A stretch of 60,955 nucleotides of DNA from Oscillospiraceae bacterium (GTDB taxonomy: Bacteria > Bacillota > Clostridia > Oscillospirales > Oscillospiraceae). Below are positions 1-9,303 of this stretch, piece after piece. The DNA lies in assembly GCA_017409205.1 (NCBI GenBank), contig JAFQTF010000022.1, forward strand, positions 1 through 60,955, read 5' to 3'. The notes under the pieces were generated by a model. It made no database searches and was not told where the DNA came from. It was given only the letters and a program-made list of their open reading frames with translations. Position 1 is the first letter of the stretch. Every line of letters begins with the position of its first letter. The translations under genes and the position numbers were made by a program.

Positions 1-470
1 ACGACGGTCAGGCAATCGGTGTGGGTGCCGGTCAGCAATCCAGAGTCCACTGTGTCAGACTGGCTGGCGGCAAGGCCGATACCTGGTTCCTGCGTCAGCA
101 TCCCAAGACCCTGAACCTGCCCTTCCGTCCCGACCTGGGCCGTCCCGGCCGTGACAATGTCATCGACGGCTACATCAACGGCAACGAAGAGGATGTCTGC
201 GCAGAGGGCATCTGGCAGAACTATTTCACCGTTCGCCCCGAGCCTCTGACCGCCGAAGAAAAGCGTGCATGGCTGGATTCCCGTGATGCTGTTGCCCTGG
301 GTTCCGACGCCTTCTTCCCCTTCCCCGACTCCGTCAAGCGCGGCGTTGCCTCCGGTGTCAAGTACATCGCTGAGCCCGGCGGCTCCATCCGCGATGATCT
401 GGTCATCGAGGAGTGCGACAAGAACGGCATCGTCATGGCCTTCACCGGCATGCGCCTGTTCCACCACTAA
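1..470 (+). CDS. purH: AICAR transformylase (PurH-type), C-terminal part only
   Basis: Transfers a formyl group from 10-formyl-tetrahydrofolate to AICAR, the next-to-last step of IMP synthesis, in the cytosol. The frame is open from base 3 to the stop at 468-470 and the start lies outside the window. Family signatures seen are GAGQQSRV, SDAFFPFPDS, EPGGSIRDD and the closing TGMRLFHH. Between the first two blocks there are about 50 extra residues (WFLRQHPKTLN to EEKRAWL) that bifunctional PurH usually lacks. I associate this insert with the stand-alone transformylase of many Clostridia, but the missing N-terminus means a fused IMP cyclohydrolase domain cannot be excluded. It is followed by purD after 79 bases, so it heads a purine run. 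Confidence 0.88.
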   Translation, partial: DGQAIGVGAGQQSRVHCVRLAGGKADTWFLRQHPKTLNLPFRPDLGRPGRDNVIDGYINGNEEDVCAEGIWQNYFTVRPEPLTAEEKRAWLDSRDAVALGSDAFFPFPDSVKRGVASGVKYIAEPGGSIRDDLVIEECDKNGIVMAFTGMRLFHH

Positions 471-480
471 GATTTTACCT

Positions 481-512
481 CAGGGGACAGTCCAAAACGG
501 GCTGCCCCCTGT
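481..512 (+). terminator. Imperfect hairpin between AICAR transformylase gene and purD
   Basis: CAGGGGACAG and CTGCCCCCTG can pair over 10 positions with one A-C mismatch around an 11-base loop. No solid T-run follows, only TCGGTGCGTTTT. It is more likely an attenuating or mRNA-stabilising hairpin than a full terminator. Confidence 0.3.
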
Positions 513-549
513 CGGTGCGTTTTAAGTAATTCAAAAATAGGAGTACACT

Positions 550-1815
550 ATGAATCTTTTAGTTGTCGGCGGTGGTGGCCGTGAACACACCATCATCCGC
601 TATCTGAAAAAGAATCCCACCGTTGAGACCATTTTCGCCTGCCCCGGCAACGGCGGCATGGCTGACGAAGCTGTCTGCACCGGCATCGGCGCCACCGATA
701 TCGAAAAGATCGTGGCTTTCGCTGTAGAGAACAAGATCGATTACGCCGTTGTGGCCCCTGATGATCCCCTGGTTCTGGGCTGCGTGGATGCGCTGAATGA
801 GAAGGGTATCCCCTGCTTTGGCCCCAATGCCAACGCTGCCATCATCGAAGGCAGCAAGGTCTTCTCCAAGAATCTGATGAAAAAGTACGGCATCCCCACC
901 GCCGAATACGAAGTATTCGAGAATATGGAGGATGCTCTGCGCTATCTGGAAACCGCTCCCATTCCCACCGTTGTCAAAGCCGATGGTCTGGCTCTGGGCA
1001 AGGGCGTCATCATCGCCCAGACCCGCCAGGAAGCCAAGCAGGCTGTCATCGACATGATGGAAGGCGGTATTTTCGGCAAGTCCGGCAGCCGTGTGGTCAT
1101 CGAGGAATTCCTCACCGGCCCCGAGGTCTCCGTTCTGGCCTTCACCGATGGCAAGGTGGTCAAGCCCATGGTCTCCTCCATGGACCACAAGCGCATTGGT
1201 GACAACGACACCGGCCTGAACACCGGCGGCATGGGCACCATCGCCCCCAACCCCTACTACACCACTGCCATCGCAGAAGAGTGCATGAACACCATCTTCC
1301 TGCCCACCATTAATGCCATGAACGCTGAAGGCCGCACCTTCCAGGGCTGTCTGTACTTCGGCCTGATGCTGACCCCCAAGGGCCCCAAGGTCATTGAGTA
1401 CAACTGCCGCTTCGGCGATCCCGAGACCCAGGTGGTTCTGCCCCTGCTGGAAAGCGATCTGCTGACCATTATGCAGGCCACCACCAACGGCACTCTGGCA
1501 GAGACCGAAGTCAAGTTTGCCAATGCCCATGCCTGCTGCGTCATTCTGGCCTCCGCCGGTTATCCCCAGTCCTACAAGAAGGGCTTCGAGATCACCATGA
1601 CCGCCGAAGCCAAGGCGCATACCTTCGTGGCCGGCGGCAAGCTCCAGGACGGCAAGCTGGTCACCTCCGGCGGCCGTGTCACCGGAACCACCGCCATTGC
1701 CGCTTCTCTGGAAGAAGCCATCCGTGAAGCATACCGCATCTCCGATGGTGTCCGGTTCGAAGGCGCCTACCGCCGCAGCGACATCGGCCAGCGGGCCCTG
1801 CAGGCTCTGAAGTAA
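550..1815 (+). CDS. purD: Phosphoribosylamine-glycine ligase (GAR synthetase)
   Basis: Joins phosphoribosylamine and glycine with ATP to give GAR, the second step of purine synthesis; cytosolic. The 421 residues match the usual family length. The N-terminus MNLLVVGGGGREHTI is the classic PurD start, followed by the ATP-grasp core (VKADGLALGKGV, GPEVSVLAF, NTGGMGT) and the metal/phosphate-binding stretch EYNCRFGDPETQ. GGAG lies 6-9 bases before the ATG. It sits between the transformylase gene and purL, which fits one purine transcript. Confidence 0.97.
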   Translation: MNLLVVGGGGREHTIIRYLKKNPTVETIFACPGNGGMADEAVCTGIGATDIEKIVAFAVENKIDYAVVAPDDPLVLGCVDALNEKGIPCFGPNANAAIIEGSKVFSKNLMKKYGIPTAEYEVFENMEDALRYLETAPIPTVVKADGLALGKGVIIAQTRQEAKQAVIDMMEGGIFGKSGSRVVIEEFLTGPEVSVLAFTDGKVVKPMVSSMDHKRIGDNDTGLNTGGMGTIAPNPYYTTAIAEECMNTIFLPTINAMNAEGRTFQGCLYFGLMLTPKGPKVIEYNCRFGDPETQVVLPLLESDLLTIMQATTNGTLAETEVKFANAHACCVILASAGYPQSYKKGFEITMTAEAKAHTFVAGGKLQDGKLVTSGGRVTGTTAIAASLEEAIREAYRISDGVRFEGAYRRSDIGQRALQALK

Positions 1816-1866
1816 AAAATGTCCCTCCGGGGCAACCGAAATACAGAAACTAGGAGGAAAAACCCC

Positions 1867-4800
1867 ATGGTTTATCGTGTATACGTTGAAAAGAAACCTG
1901 GTCAGACCCATGAGGCTGACGGACTGCTGCGGGAGATCAAGGACTTCCTGCAGATCGATGCCCTGACTGCCGTTCGTGTTCTGAACCGTTATGATGCCGA
2001 AAACATCGAGGAATCCCTGTTCAACTACGCTGTGAACACCGTTTTCTCCGAGCCTCAGGTTGACAACGTCAGCTACGAGGTCCCCACCGGTGACGTGGTG
2101 TTCGCTGTGGAGCCCCTGCCCGGTCAGTACGATCAGCGGGCTGACTCCGCTGCTCAGTGCATCCAGATCATTTCCCAGGGCAACCGTCCCACCATCCGCA
2201 CCGCCAAGGTTTACGTCCTCTCCGGCGACCTGACCGCCGAAGCCGTTGCTGCCATCAAGAAGCATGTCATCAATGCTGTGGAAAGCCGGGAAGCTTCTCT
2301 GGAAAAGCCCGAAACCCTGGCAATCGAATACGCCATTCCCGAGACCGTTGCCACCATCGATGGTTTCATCGCTCTGGATGAGCAGGGCCTGACCGAACTG
2401 CTGGACAAGCTGGGTCTTGCCATGGATCTGGACGATCTGAAGTTCCTGCAGAACTACTTCCGTGATGAAGAGAAGCGGGATCCCACCATCACCGAGATCC
2501 GCGTTGTGGACACCTACTGGTCCGACCACTGCCGTCACACCACCTTCTCCACCCACCTGGACAATATCCGCATCCATGACGAGGAGATCCAGAAGGCTTA
2601 TGAAGCCTATCTGGCAGCCCGTGTGGAAGTCTATGGCGAAGAAAAGGCCGCTAAGCGGCCCCAGACCCTGATGGATATCGCCACCATCGGCACCAAGACC
2701 CTGAAGAAGCGGGGCCTGCTGCCGGAACTGGACGAAAGCGAAGAGATCAACGCCTGCTCCATCCATGTCACCGCCACCGTCAATGGCGAGGATCAGGACT
2801 GGCTGCTGATGTTCAAGAACGAGACCCACAACCATCCCACCGAAATCGAGCCCTTCGGCGGCGCAGCCACCTGTATCGGCGGCTGCATCCGTGACCCCCT
2901 GTCCGGCCGTGCCTATGTCCATCAGGCCATGCGTGTCACCGGTGCCGGCGATCCCCGGAAGTCTCTGAGCGAAACTCTGGCCGGCAAGCTGCCCCAGAGA
3001 AAGCTGTGTCAGACAGCTGCCGCAGGCTACTCCTCCTATGGTAACCAGATCGGTCTGGCCACCGGTCATGTTGCCGAACTGTACCATGAGGGCTACATCG
3101 CCAAGCGTCTGGAATGCGGCGCTGTTGTGGCTGCTGCTCCCGCCTATAATGTCCGCCGGGAACGTCCCGAGGCAGGCGACGTCATCATCCTGCTGGGCGG
3201 CCGCACCGGCCGTGACGGTATCGGCGGCGCCACCGGTTCTTCCAAGAGCCACAACCTGAAGAGCCTCACCACCATGGCTTCCGAAGTCCAGAAGGGCAAC
3301 GCCCCCGAGGAGCGGAAGATCCAGCGTCTGTTCCGGAATCCGGAAGTCACCCGCCTCATCAAGCGCTGCAACGACTTCGGCGCAGGCGGCGTCAGTGTTG
3401 CCATCGGTGAGCTGGCTGATGGCCTGCAGATCGATCTGGACGCTGTCCGCAAGAAGTATGATGGTCTGGACGGCACTGAGCTGGCCATCTCCGAATCCCA
3501 GGAGCGTATGGCTGTCTGCGTAGAAGCCAAGGATGCTGACGCTTTCATTGCCTTTGCCCAGGAAGAAAATCTGGAAGCCTACCGCGTGGCCGTTGTCACC
3601 GAGGAAGCCCGGATGGTCATGCGCTGGAAGGGCCATGAAATCGCCAACCTGAGCCGCGCCTTCCTGAATACCAACGGCGCTGTGAAGCATACCGGCGTTG
3701 CCGTTGCCAACCGCAAGACTGCTGAGGCCAGCGAAGCCCAGGATCTGCGCGCCATCGCCTCCTCTCTGAGGTTCGCTTCCCAGCGTGGTCTGGTGGAGCG
3801 GTTCGACGCCACCATCGGCGCAGGCTCCGTACTGATGCCCTTCGGCGGCAAGAACCAGTCTACTCCCACCCAGGCCATGGCCGCCAAGCTGCCTGTGCTG
3901 CCCGGTCAGGAAACCGATCAGGCCAGCCTGTTTGCCTGGGGCTGTGATCCCGATCTGCTGTCCGCCGATCCCTACACCGGCGCCAAGGCCAGCATCGTCT
4001 CCTCCATCGCCAAGGTCGTGGCCGCCGGCGGTGACTATAAGAAGGTCTATCTGACCCTGCAGGAGTTCTTCGAGAAGCTGAAGAACGAGCCCGCACGCTG
4101 GGGCAAGCCCTTCCAGGCTCTGCTGGGTGCGCTGGAGGCACAGCTGGGTCTGAACGCCGCTGCCATTGGCGGCAAGGACTCCATGTCCGGCACCTTCCTG
4201 GACAAGGATGTTCCCCCCACCGTCATTTCCTTCGCCATCGCTCCCCTGAAGGCTCAGGAAGTGATCTCCAACGAATTCAAGGAAGCCGGTCATCCCGTCT
4301 ACCTGTTCGGTACCAGAAATCTGTCTGACTTTGAAGGCATGAAGGCCGCCTGGGAGCAGTTCCACGGTCTGTGCGAAAAGGGTCTGGTGAAGGCTGCCTG
4401 GGCCGTGGACGGCGGCGGCATTGCTGAAGCTGTCATGAAGATGTCCTTCGGTAACGACATTGGCCTTAAGGCTGCCGACAGCTTTGAAGCTCAGTACGGC
4501 GCTGCCTATGGTCAGATCATTGCCGAGCTGACCGAGGAGATCGAGGGCGCTCAGCTGGTCGGTTTCACCACCGCTGACAAGACCATCACCTACGGCGGCG
4601 AGGCTGTCTCCATTGAAGAGCTGTATGCCCTGAACACCGCTGTTCTGGAAAATATCTACCCCACCAAGACCAAGGAAACCAGCAATACCATCCCCGCCTT
4701 CTGCGCCACCGGTGCTGTTGCCAAGGCTCCCGCCGTAAAGGTCGCCAAGCCCAAGGTCCTGATCCCCGTGTTCCCCGGCACCAACTGCGAGTATGACTCC

Positions 4801-5544
4801 GCCCGTGCCGTTATGGCTGCCGGCGCTGAAGCCGAGATCGCCGTTATCCGGAATCTGACCGCTGATGATGTCGCCCGCAGCGTGGAAAGCATCGCTGCAA
4901 AGATCGCTGACAGCCAGATGATCTTCATCCCCGGCGGCTTCTCCGGCGGCGACGAACCCGATGGTTCCGCCAAGTTCATCACTGCTTTCTTCCGCAACCC
5001 CGCCATCAAGGAGCAGGTCATGAATCTGCTGGACAACCGTGACGGCCTGATCTGCGGCATCTGCAACGGCTTCCAGGCACTCATTAAGCTGGGTCTGGTT
5101 CCCTATGGCAAGATCATCGATACCGATGAGAACTGCCCCACCCTGACCTACAACACCATCGCACGCCACCAGAGCCGCATCGTCCGCACCCGGATCGCCT
5201 CCAACAAGAGCCCCTGGCTGAGCCTGATGAACGTTGGCGACATTGTCAATGTCCCCATCTCCCACGGCGAAGGCAAGTTCCTGGCTCCCGATGCGCTGAT
5301 CCAGGAGCTGGCAAAGAACGGCCAGATCGCTACCCAGTATGTGGATCTGGAGGGCAACCCCACCATGGATGCTGCCTTTAACCCCAACGGCTCCCTGTAC
5401 GCCATCGAAGGCATTACCTCTCCCGATGGCCGCGTCATCGGCAAGATGGGCCACAGCGAGCGCTACAGCAATGGCTGCTACCGCAATGTTCCCGGCAACT
5501 ATGACATTCAGATGTTCAAGGCTGCCGTAAAGTACTTCAAGTAA
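1867..5544 (+). CDS. purL: Phosphoribosylformylglycinamidine synthase, single-chain with fused glutaminase
   Basis: Converts FGAR, glutamine and ATP to FGAM, the fourth purine step. It is a 1225-residue single chain: two AIRS/PurM-like halves, then a class I glutaminase domain from about residue 970 (PVFPGTNCEYDSA, FIPGGFSGGDE). The nucleophile is Cys1066 in GICNGF and the partner His lies in SHGEGKF. The ATP region ETHNHPTEIEPFGGAATCIGG is clear. A frame with an earlier ATG at 1819 exists, but the ATG at 1867 follows AGGAGG (1852-1857) at good spacing and begins MVYRVYVEKKPG, typical of the clostridial PurL clade. It is the last gene of the purine run, followed by a strong terminator. Confidence 0.96.
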   Translation: MVYRVYVEKKPGQTHEADGLLREIKDFLQIDALTAVRVLNRYDAENIEESLFNYAVNTVFSEPQVDNVSYEVPTGDVVFAVEPLPGQYDQRADSAAQCIQIISQGNRPTIRTAKVYVLSGDLTAEAVAAIKKHVINAVESREASLEKPETLAIEYAIPETVATIDGFIALDEQGLTELLDKLGLAMDLDDLKFLQNYFRDEEKRDPTITEIRVVDTYWSDHCRHTTFSTHLDNIRIHDEEIQKAYEAYLAARVEVYGEEKAAKRPQTLMDIATIGTKTLKKRGLLPELDESEEINACSIHVTATVNGEDQDWLLMFKNETHNHPTEIEPFGGAATCIGGCIRDPLSGRAYVHQAMRVTGAGDPRKSLSETLAGKLPQRKLCQTAAAGYSSYGNQIGLATGHVAELYHEGYIAKRLECGAVVAAAPAYNVRRERPEAGDVIILLGGRTGRDGIGGATGSSKSHNLKSLTTMASEVQKGNAPEERKIQRLFRNPEVTRLIKRCNDFGAGGVSVAIGELADGLQIDLDAVRKKYDGLDGTELAISESQERMAVCVEAKDADAFIAFAQEENLEAYRVAVVTEEARMVMRWKGHEIANLSRAFLNTNGAVKHTGVAVANRKTAEASEAQDLRAIASSLRFASQRGLVERFDATIGAGSVLMPFGGKNQSTPTQAMAAKLPVLPGQETDQASLFAWGCDPDLLSADPYTGAKASIVSSIAKVVAAGGDYKKVYLTLQEFFEKLKNEPARWGKPFQALLGALEAQLGLNAAAIGGKDSMSGTFLDKDVPPTVISFAIAPLKAQEVISNEFKEAGHPVYLFGTRNLSDFEGMKAAWEQFHGLCEKGLVKAAWAVDGGGIAEAVMKMSFGNDIGLKAADSFEAQYGAAYGQIIAELTEEIEGAQLVGFTTADKTITYGGEAVSIEELYALNTAVLENIYPTKTKETSNTIPAFCATGAVAKAPAVKVAKPKVLIPVFPGTNCEYDSARAVMAAGAEAEIAVIRNLTADDVARSVESIAAKIADSQMIFIPGGFSGGDEPDGSAKFITAFFRNPAIKEQVMNLLDNRDGLICGICNGFQALIKLGLVPYGKIIDTDENCPTLTYNTIARHQSRIVRTRIASNKSPWLSLMNVGDIVNVPISHGEGKFLAPDALIQELAKNGQIATQYVDLEGNPTMDAAFNPNGSLYAIEGITSPDGRVIGKMGHSERYSNGCYRNVPGNYDIQMFKAAVKYFK

Positions 5545-5688
5545 AGCCGCAGGGCGGCTGGCTAATGCGCAACATAGCCGGTCACTAATCGGCACACCCC
5601 TTGGGTACTGCTGTGCGCTAAGAGCCGTCTCGGCGGTTGCGCTCTGTGCGCCACTGCGGCGTCAGCACTTGATTCGCAACATACTGCA
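5545..5688. other. GC-rich intergenic stretch of unknown role
   Basis: These 144 bases after purL hold several short self-complementary parts, for example GCCG-N9-CGGC near 5578, GCACA/TGTGC flanking CCCTTGGG, and GAGC/GCTC around 5620-5645. They also hold a near repeat of CGCAACATA at both ends. I see no convincing ORF, tRNA or known RNA family. Confidence 0.3.
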
Positions 5689-5720
5689 AACCCCCGGAAG
5701 GAGAAATCCTTCCGGGGGTT
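5689..5720. terminator. Bidirectional terminator between purL and the GH13 gene
   Basis: A perfect 14-bp stem (AACCCCCGGAAGGA and its complement) closes a GAAA tetraloop. It is followed by CTTTGTTT on the + strand and preceded by a weak A-run on the other side. It separates two convergent genes. Confidence 0.9.
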
Positions 5721-5731
5721 CTTTGTTTATC

Positions 5732-7573
5732 TTATTCTTCCACCAGGCAGAAGCCACGGGGTGCCAGAGTCAGCCAGTCAGGTGCCAGCGTCTGTATATT
5801 ATAGCCAAATGTCACGCTGCCGGCAGGAATATCCCAGGGATCGCCGCTGCGGTTGACATAAATCTTTACAGACTTTCCGCCGTAAGTTCTGACAAAGCCC
5901 AGATGCTTGTCCTCCGCCTCAAAGAACCGGATATCACCAAGCCGCAGGGCTTCATGATCCCGGCGAAGCTTACCCAGCCGCTTGAAGTGATTCAGCATCT
6001 CCCAATCCTCCCGGCCCCAGGGATAGGTGCGGCGATTGAAGGGATCCTTGTAGCCCTCCATCAGCGCCTCATCACCATAATACAGGCTGGGGCTGCCGGG
6101 CAGGGTATACTGCAGGAAGGAGGCCATCAGCAGCCGCTCCCGGGCCACTTCCATATTGTTCCGGGACAGGCGGCGCCTTGCCTTTTCCTCCCGGCTTCCG
6201 TCAAAGTCATCCACCAGTGCGGTAAGGATCCGGGGGGTATCATGGGTGCCCAGCAGATTCATATTGGCGGCAACCACTTCCGGCGGATAGTTTTCCACGA
6301 TGGACATGACCGTTTCCTTCAGGCCCCGGCCGCTGTCCCAGCCCCGCATGAAGTTCAGGATGGCCGTGCGGAAGGGATAGTTCATGACACTGTCCAGCTC
6401 CGCATTGGTAAAATAGGTGCGGCGGAGATTATAGGCCTTCTTATTGGAGGCATCCTCCCAGACCTCGCCCAGCACCAGCGCGTCGGGCTTCAGCTCCTTC
6501 ACCCGGTCATAGAGCAGCTTCAGGAATTCGTCCGGCAGTTCATCCGCCACATCCAGACGGAAACCGTCGGCGCCCAGCTTCAGCCAATGGGCCACCACAC
6601 TGTCCTCATCGGAAATGATAAACCTGATGAACGCGGGATCCATCTTGTGAATGGTAGGCAAGGTGTTGAAATCCCACCAGGAATGGTAATTATAAGGCCA
6701 TTCGTAGAATGTATACCAGCTGTAGAAGGGAGATTCCCTGCTCTGGAACGCGCCCACACCTTCAAAAGCATTTTCCCGGTTGAAATAGCGGCTGTTGGAA
6801 CCGGTGTGGGAGTATACACCGTCCAGGATCACCTTCATACCCAGCTTATGGGCTTCCTCACAAAGGATCCGGAAATCCTCGGTGGTACCCAGCATGGGAT
6901 CAGGCACCTTATAGTCGCCGGTATCGTAGCGGTGGTTGGAGAAGGCCTTGCCGATGGGGTTCAGATACAGGATGGTCACGCCCAGAGAGGCAATATAGGG
7001 CAGTTTTTCGGTGATGCCCTTGAAATTACCGCCGTAAAAATCATTGTTCAGCACAATGCCCTCAGGCGTGGGACGCCACTCCACGTCCTCATCCCAGTCG
7101 CTGTGGACAGTGTAGGGCTCCAGCTTGCCGGTGAGATCGCAGCTGCCGGATTTATAGAACCGGTCGGGGAACACCTGATAGATCAGAGCGCCCTTGGCCC
7201 AGTCGGGGGTATGGAACGTTACAGGCACACAGCTGAGCTGCCACAGGTCACCGGCCTCCATATTGGTGTCATCGCCCTGCCGGAACAGGCGGAAACAGCT
7301 GTTTGCGGTGTGTACCCGGAAATAGTAGAAATACAGTGCGGATGTATCAAGCTTGAATTCTCCCCTGAAAATCTGATATGCACCCTTGGAAGCATCCAGC
7401 ATAAGCTTTACGCTCTGCGCGGGAGAATGATCTTCGTAAAGCAGTTCACAGGTCAGAAATTCTGCCTGAACGGAAGCAGGAACATGGACGTTAATGGTAC
7501 AGGTCTGCCCCGGCACCAGAGTGCCGAAGGGGGATTTGAATTCGGTTTCGCGGCTGTTGTAAAGAATGCGCAT
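5732..7573 (-). CDS. Glycoside hydrolase family 13 (alpha-glucosidase/neopullulanase type)
   Basis: A 613-residue enzyme predicted to cleave alpha-glucosidic bonds of maltodextrins or related oligosaccharides. There is an N-terminal beta-rich domain (about 1-120), then the GH13 barrel starting at GALIYQVFPDRFY. The catalytic set is complete: nucleophile Asp341 in GFRLDVADE, acid/base Glu370 in LGEVWED and Asp445 in GTHDTPRI. YSHTGSNSRYFN is typical of the neopullulanase/cyclomaltodextrinase branch. No signal peptide or membrane segment is seen, so it should act on imported sugar in the cytosol. AAGGAG precedes the ATG. Exact substrate is not deducible from sequence. Confidence 0.92.
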   Translation of the reverse strand: MRILYNSRETEFKSPFGTLVPGQTCTINVHVPASVQAEFLTCELLYEDHSPAQSVKLMLDASKGAYQIFRGEFKLDTSALYFYYFRVHTANSCFRLFRQGDDTNMEAGDLWQLSCVPVTFHTPDWAKGALIYQVFPDRFYKSGSCDLTGKLEPYTVHSDWDEDVEWRPTPEGIVLNNDFYGGNFKGITEKLPYIASLGVTILYLNPIGKAFSNHRYDTGDYKVPDPMLGTTEDFRILCEEAHKLGMKVILDGVYSHTGSNSRYFNRENAFEGVGAFQSRESPFYSWYTFYEWPYNYHSWWDFNTLPTIHKMDPAFIRFIISDEDSVVAHWLKLGADGFRLDVADELPDEFLKLLYDRVKELKPDALVLGEVWEDASNKKAYNLRRTYFTNAELDSVMNYPFRTAILNFMRGWDSGRGLKETVMSIVENYPPEVVAANMNLLGTHDTPRILTALVDDFDGSREEKARRRLSRNNMEVARERLLMASFLQYTLPGSPSLYYGDEALMEGYKDPFNRRTYPWGREDWEMLNHFKRLGKLRRDHEALRLGDIRFFEAEDKHLGFVRTYGGKSVKIYVNRSGDPWDIPAGSVTFGYNIQTLAPDWLTLAPRGFCLVEE

Positions 7574-7616
7574 GGTAGTCTCCTTGTGCGTCGTATTAGG
7601 GGGCTTGCCAAGGGCT

Positions 7617-7622
7617 ATTATA
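7617..7622 (-). promoter_or_regulatory. Probable -10 box of the GH13 gene
   Basis: A consensus TATAAT on the - strand lies about 44 bases before the GH13 start codon. The -35 region falls into the T-rich tail of the rubrerythrin terminator and shows no good TTGACA, so the promoter may depend on an activator. Confidence 0.5.
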
Positions 7623-7647
7623 TACCATTTTTTTCAAAAAGAAAAGA

Positions 7648-7670
7648 GGGCTGCGGAAAATCCGCAGCCC
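7648..7670 (-). terminator. Terminator of the rubrerythrin gene
   Basis: A 10-bp GC-rich stem (GGGCTGCGGA and complement) with a 3-base loop. On the - strand it is followed by CTTTTCTTTTTG. Confidence 0.88.
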
Positions 7671-7684
7671 TTTTGATCTATGGA

Positions 7685-8227
7685 TTAGTAGTTCTTGGCG
7701 TTGACTTCAAAGTAAGCCTTGGGATGATCGCAGGTGGGGCAGACATCGGGAGCAGCGGTGCCAACGATGATGTGACCGCAGTTGCGGCACTCCCAGACCT
7801 TGACTTCGCTCTTCTCAAAGACGGTCTTGGTCTCCACATTGTGCAGCAGGGCGCGGTAACGCTCCTCATGGTGCTTCTCAATGGCAGCAACCAGACGGAA
7901 CTTTGCGGCAAGCACAGGGAAGCCTTCCTTCTCTGCAGTCTCAGCGAAGCCGGCGTACATGTCGGTCCACTCGTAGTTCTCGCCGTCAGCAGCGTCCAGC
8001 AGATTCACTTCGGTAGAGGGCATACCGTTGTGCAGCTCCTTGAACCACATCTTGGCGTGCTCCTTCTCGTTGTCGGCGGTCTTCAGGAACAGGGCAGCAA
8101 TCTGCTCATAGCCTTCCTTCTTGGCCTTGGATGCGTAATAGGTGTACTTATTTCTTGCCATGGATTCGCCGGCGAAGGCAGCTTCCAGGTTCTTCTCAGT
8201 CTGAGTACCGGCGTACTTGTTAGCCAT
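7685..8227 (-). CDS. rbr: Rubrerythrin
   Basis: A cytosolic non-haem iron protein that reduces hydrogen peroxide in anaerobes. The 180-residue chain has an N-terminal ferritin-like diiron domain with the expected Glu/His ligands ([28 protein letters not shown]). A C-terminal rubredoxin-like domain carries CRNCGH and CPTCDHP, which bind the Fe(Cys)4 centre. It is a single gene with its own strong promoter and terminator. It marks an oxygen-sensitive host. Confidence 0.97.
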   Translation of the reverse strand: MANKYAGTQTEKNLEAAFAGESMARNKYTYYASKAKKEGYEQIAALFLKTADNEKEHAKMWFKELHNGMPSTEVNLLDAADGENYEWTDMYAGFAETAEKEGFPVLAAKFRLVAAIEKHHEERYRALLHNVETKTVFEKSEVKVWECRNCGHIIVGTAAPDVCPTCDHPKAYFEVNAKNY

Positions 8228-8275
8228 AGTAAAATCCTCCTGTTTGTATCCGGCATTTGGCCGGGTGTTACAATA

Positions 8276-8304
8276 AGTGTATCAGGATTTTTGTAGTTAG
8301 TCAA
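8276..8304 (-). promoter_or_regulatory. Rubrerythrin promoter
   Basis: On the - strand: -35 TTGACT (8299-8304), a 17-base spacer, and -10 TACACT (8276-8281), about 50 bases before the start codon. No clear PerR-type palindrome was recognised. Confidence 0.75.
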
Positions 8305-8325
8305 GTCTAACCGATTCACAAAAAC

Positions 8326-8351
8326 CCGGAGGATCCTGCAGGATCCTCCGG
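8326..8351 (-). terminator. Terminator after the nucleoside ABC transporter genes
   Basis: A perfect 26-base palindrome made of two 13-base arms (CCGGAGGATCCTG), followed on the - strand by GTTTTTG. It ends the transporter operon just upstream of the rubrerythrin promoter. Confidence 0.88.
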
Positions 8352-8358
8352 AAAAATG

Positions 8359-9303
8359 TTATCTGGTACCCTTATCGTAGGGGATACCCTCTGCCTTGGG
8401 AGCACGGGACTTCTTGGAGGTGAAGGCCAGGACCACCAGGGAGATGATATAGGGCAGCATGTTGTAGACCACGCTGGGAATATTCAGGGCCATCATGAAG
8501 TCGAAGCCGGAATAAACATTGCCCAGTGCCCGGAAGAAACCGAACAGCAGCGCTGCCAGAGCGATCTTCAGGGGATGCCATGCACCGAAGATCATAACGG
8601 CCAGAGCCAGGAAGCCGAAGCCTGCCACACCGTTTTCAAACTTCCAGACGCTGACGCCGGCGGTGATATAAACGATACCGCCCAGGCCGCCCAGCAGACC
8701 GGAGATCAGAACGCCGGCATAACGCATCTTATAGACATTGATACCCACAGAGTCCGCAGCCTGAGGATGCTCGCCGCAGGCCCGGAGCCGCAGACCAAAT
8801 CTGGTCTTATACAGCACCACAAAGGAAACCACCAGACAGATGGCAGCCACCAGCATGAACCAGTTGAACTCGAAGCTGCCCAGACGCACGATAAACAGAT
8901 CCTTGGCAGCGGTGTAGGCGATGTCGGAGGACACGTCGTTGCCGCCGGAGGCCGCAGTATTCATAGCCTTGACAGCCACGGTGGCACCGGCAGTGGCCAG
9001 CATATTCATGGCGGTACCGGTGATGGTCTGGTCTGCCTTGAAGTTAATGGCCGCAACAGCCAGCAGCAGGGAGAACAGCATGCCGAACAGGGCAGATGCC
9101 AGAATGGTCAGCAGGACCATAACGGGAGCGCCTGCGGAGATGGGCAGGAACTTCATGACCAGAGCGCCGCCCAGAGCGCCGATGACCATGATACCTTCCA
9201 GACCGATGTTGATGACGCCGGAACGCTCTGCAAAGCAGCCGCCCAGTGCGACCAGCATCAGAACGGAAGCGAAGATCAGCGTATATTGCAGAAGCAGTGT
9301 CAT
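8359..9303 (-). CDS. nupQ: Nucleoside ABC transporter permease (NupQ-like)
   Basis: An inner-membrane subunit of a BMP-dependent importer, 314 residues with about eight to nine hydrophobic segments. The FAERSGVINIGLEGIMVIGAL block is typical of the second permease of BMP/NupNOPQ-type systems. It overlaps the preceding permease gene by 4 bases (ATGA), so translation is coupled. The nearby deo/cdd/tdk genes make nucleosides the likely substrate. NupQ is named by analogy with Bacillus subtilis; the precise nucleoside range is unknown. Confidence 0.88.
   Translation of the reverse strand: MTLLLQYTLIFASVLMLVALGGCFAERSGVINIGLEGIMVIGALGGALVMKFLPISAGAPVMVLLTILASALFGMLFSLLLAVAAINFKADQTITGTAMNMLATAGATVAVKAMNTAASGGNDVSSDIAYTAAKDLFIVRLGSFEFNWFMLVAAICLVVSFVVLYKTRFGLRLRACGEHPQAADSVGINVYKMRYAGVLISGLLGGLGGIVYITAGVSVWKFENGVAGFGFLALAVMIFGAWHPLKIALAALLFGFFRALGNVYSGFDFMMALNIPSVVYNMLPYIISLVVLAFTSKKSRAPKAEGIPYDKGTR

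Noticed and set aside
559-5595. A 1678-codon open frame on the - strand across purD-purL
   Set aside because: It is the antisense reading of two certain genes. Its open frame comes from GC-biased codon use, its product is a low-complexity Gly/Ala/Asp/Gln-rich chain with no domain, and it has no ribosome site.
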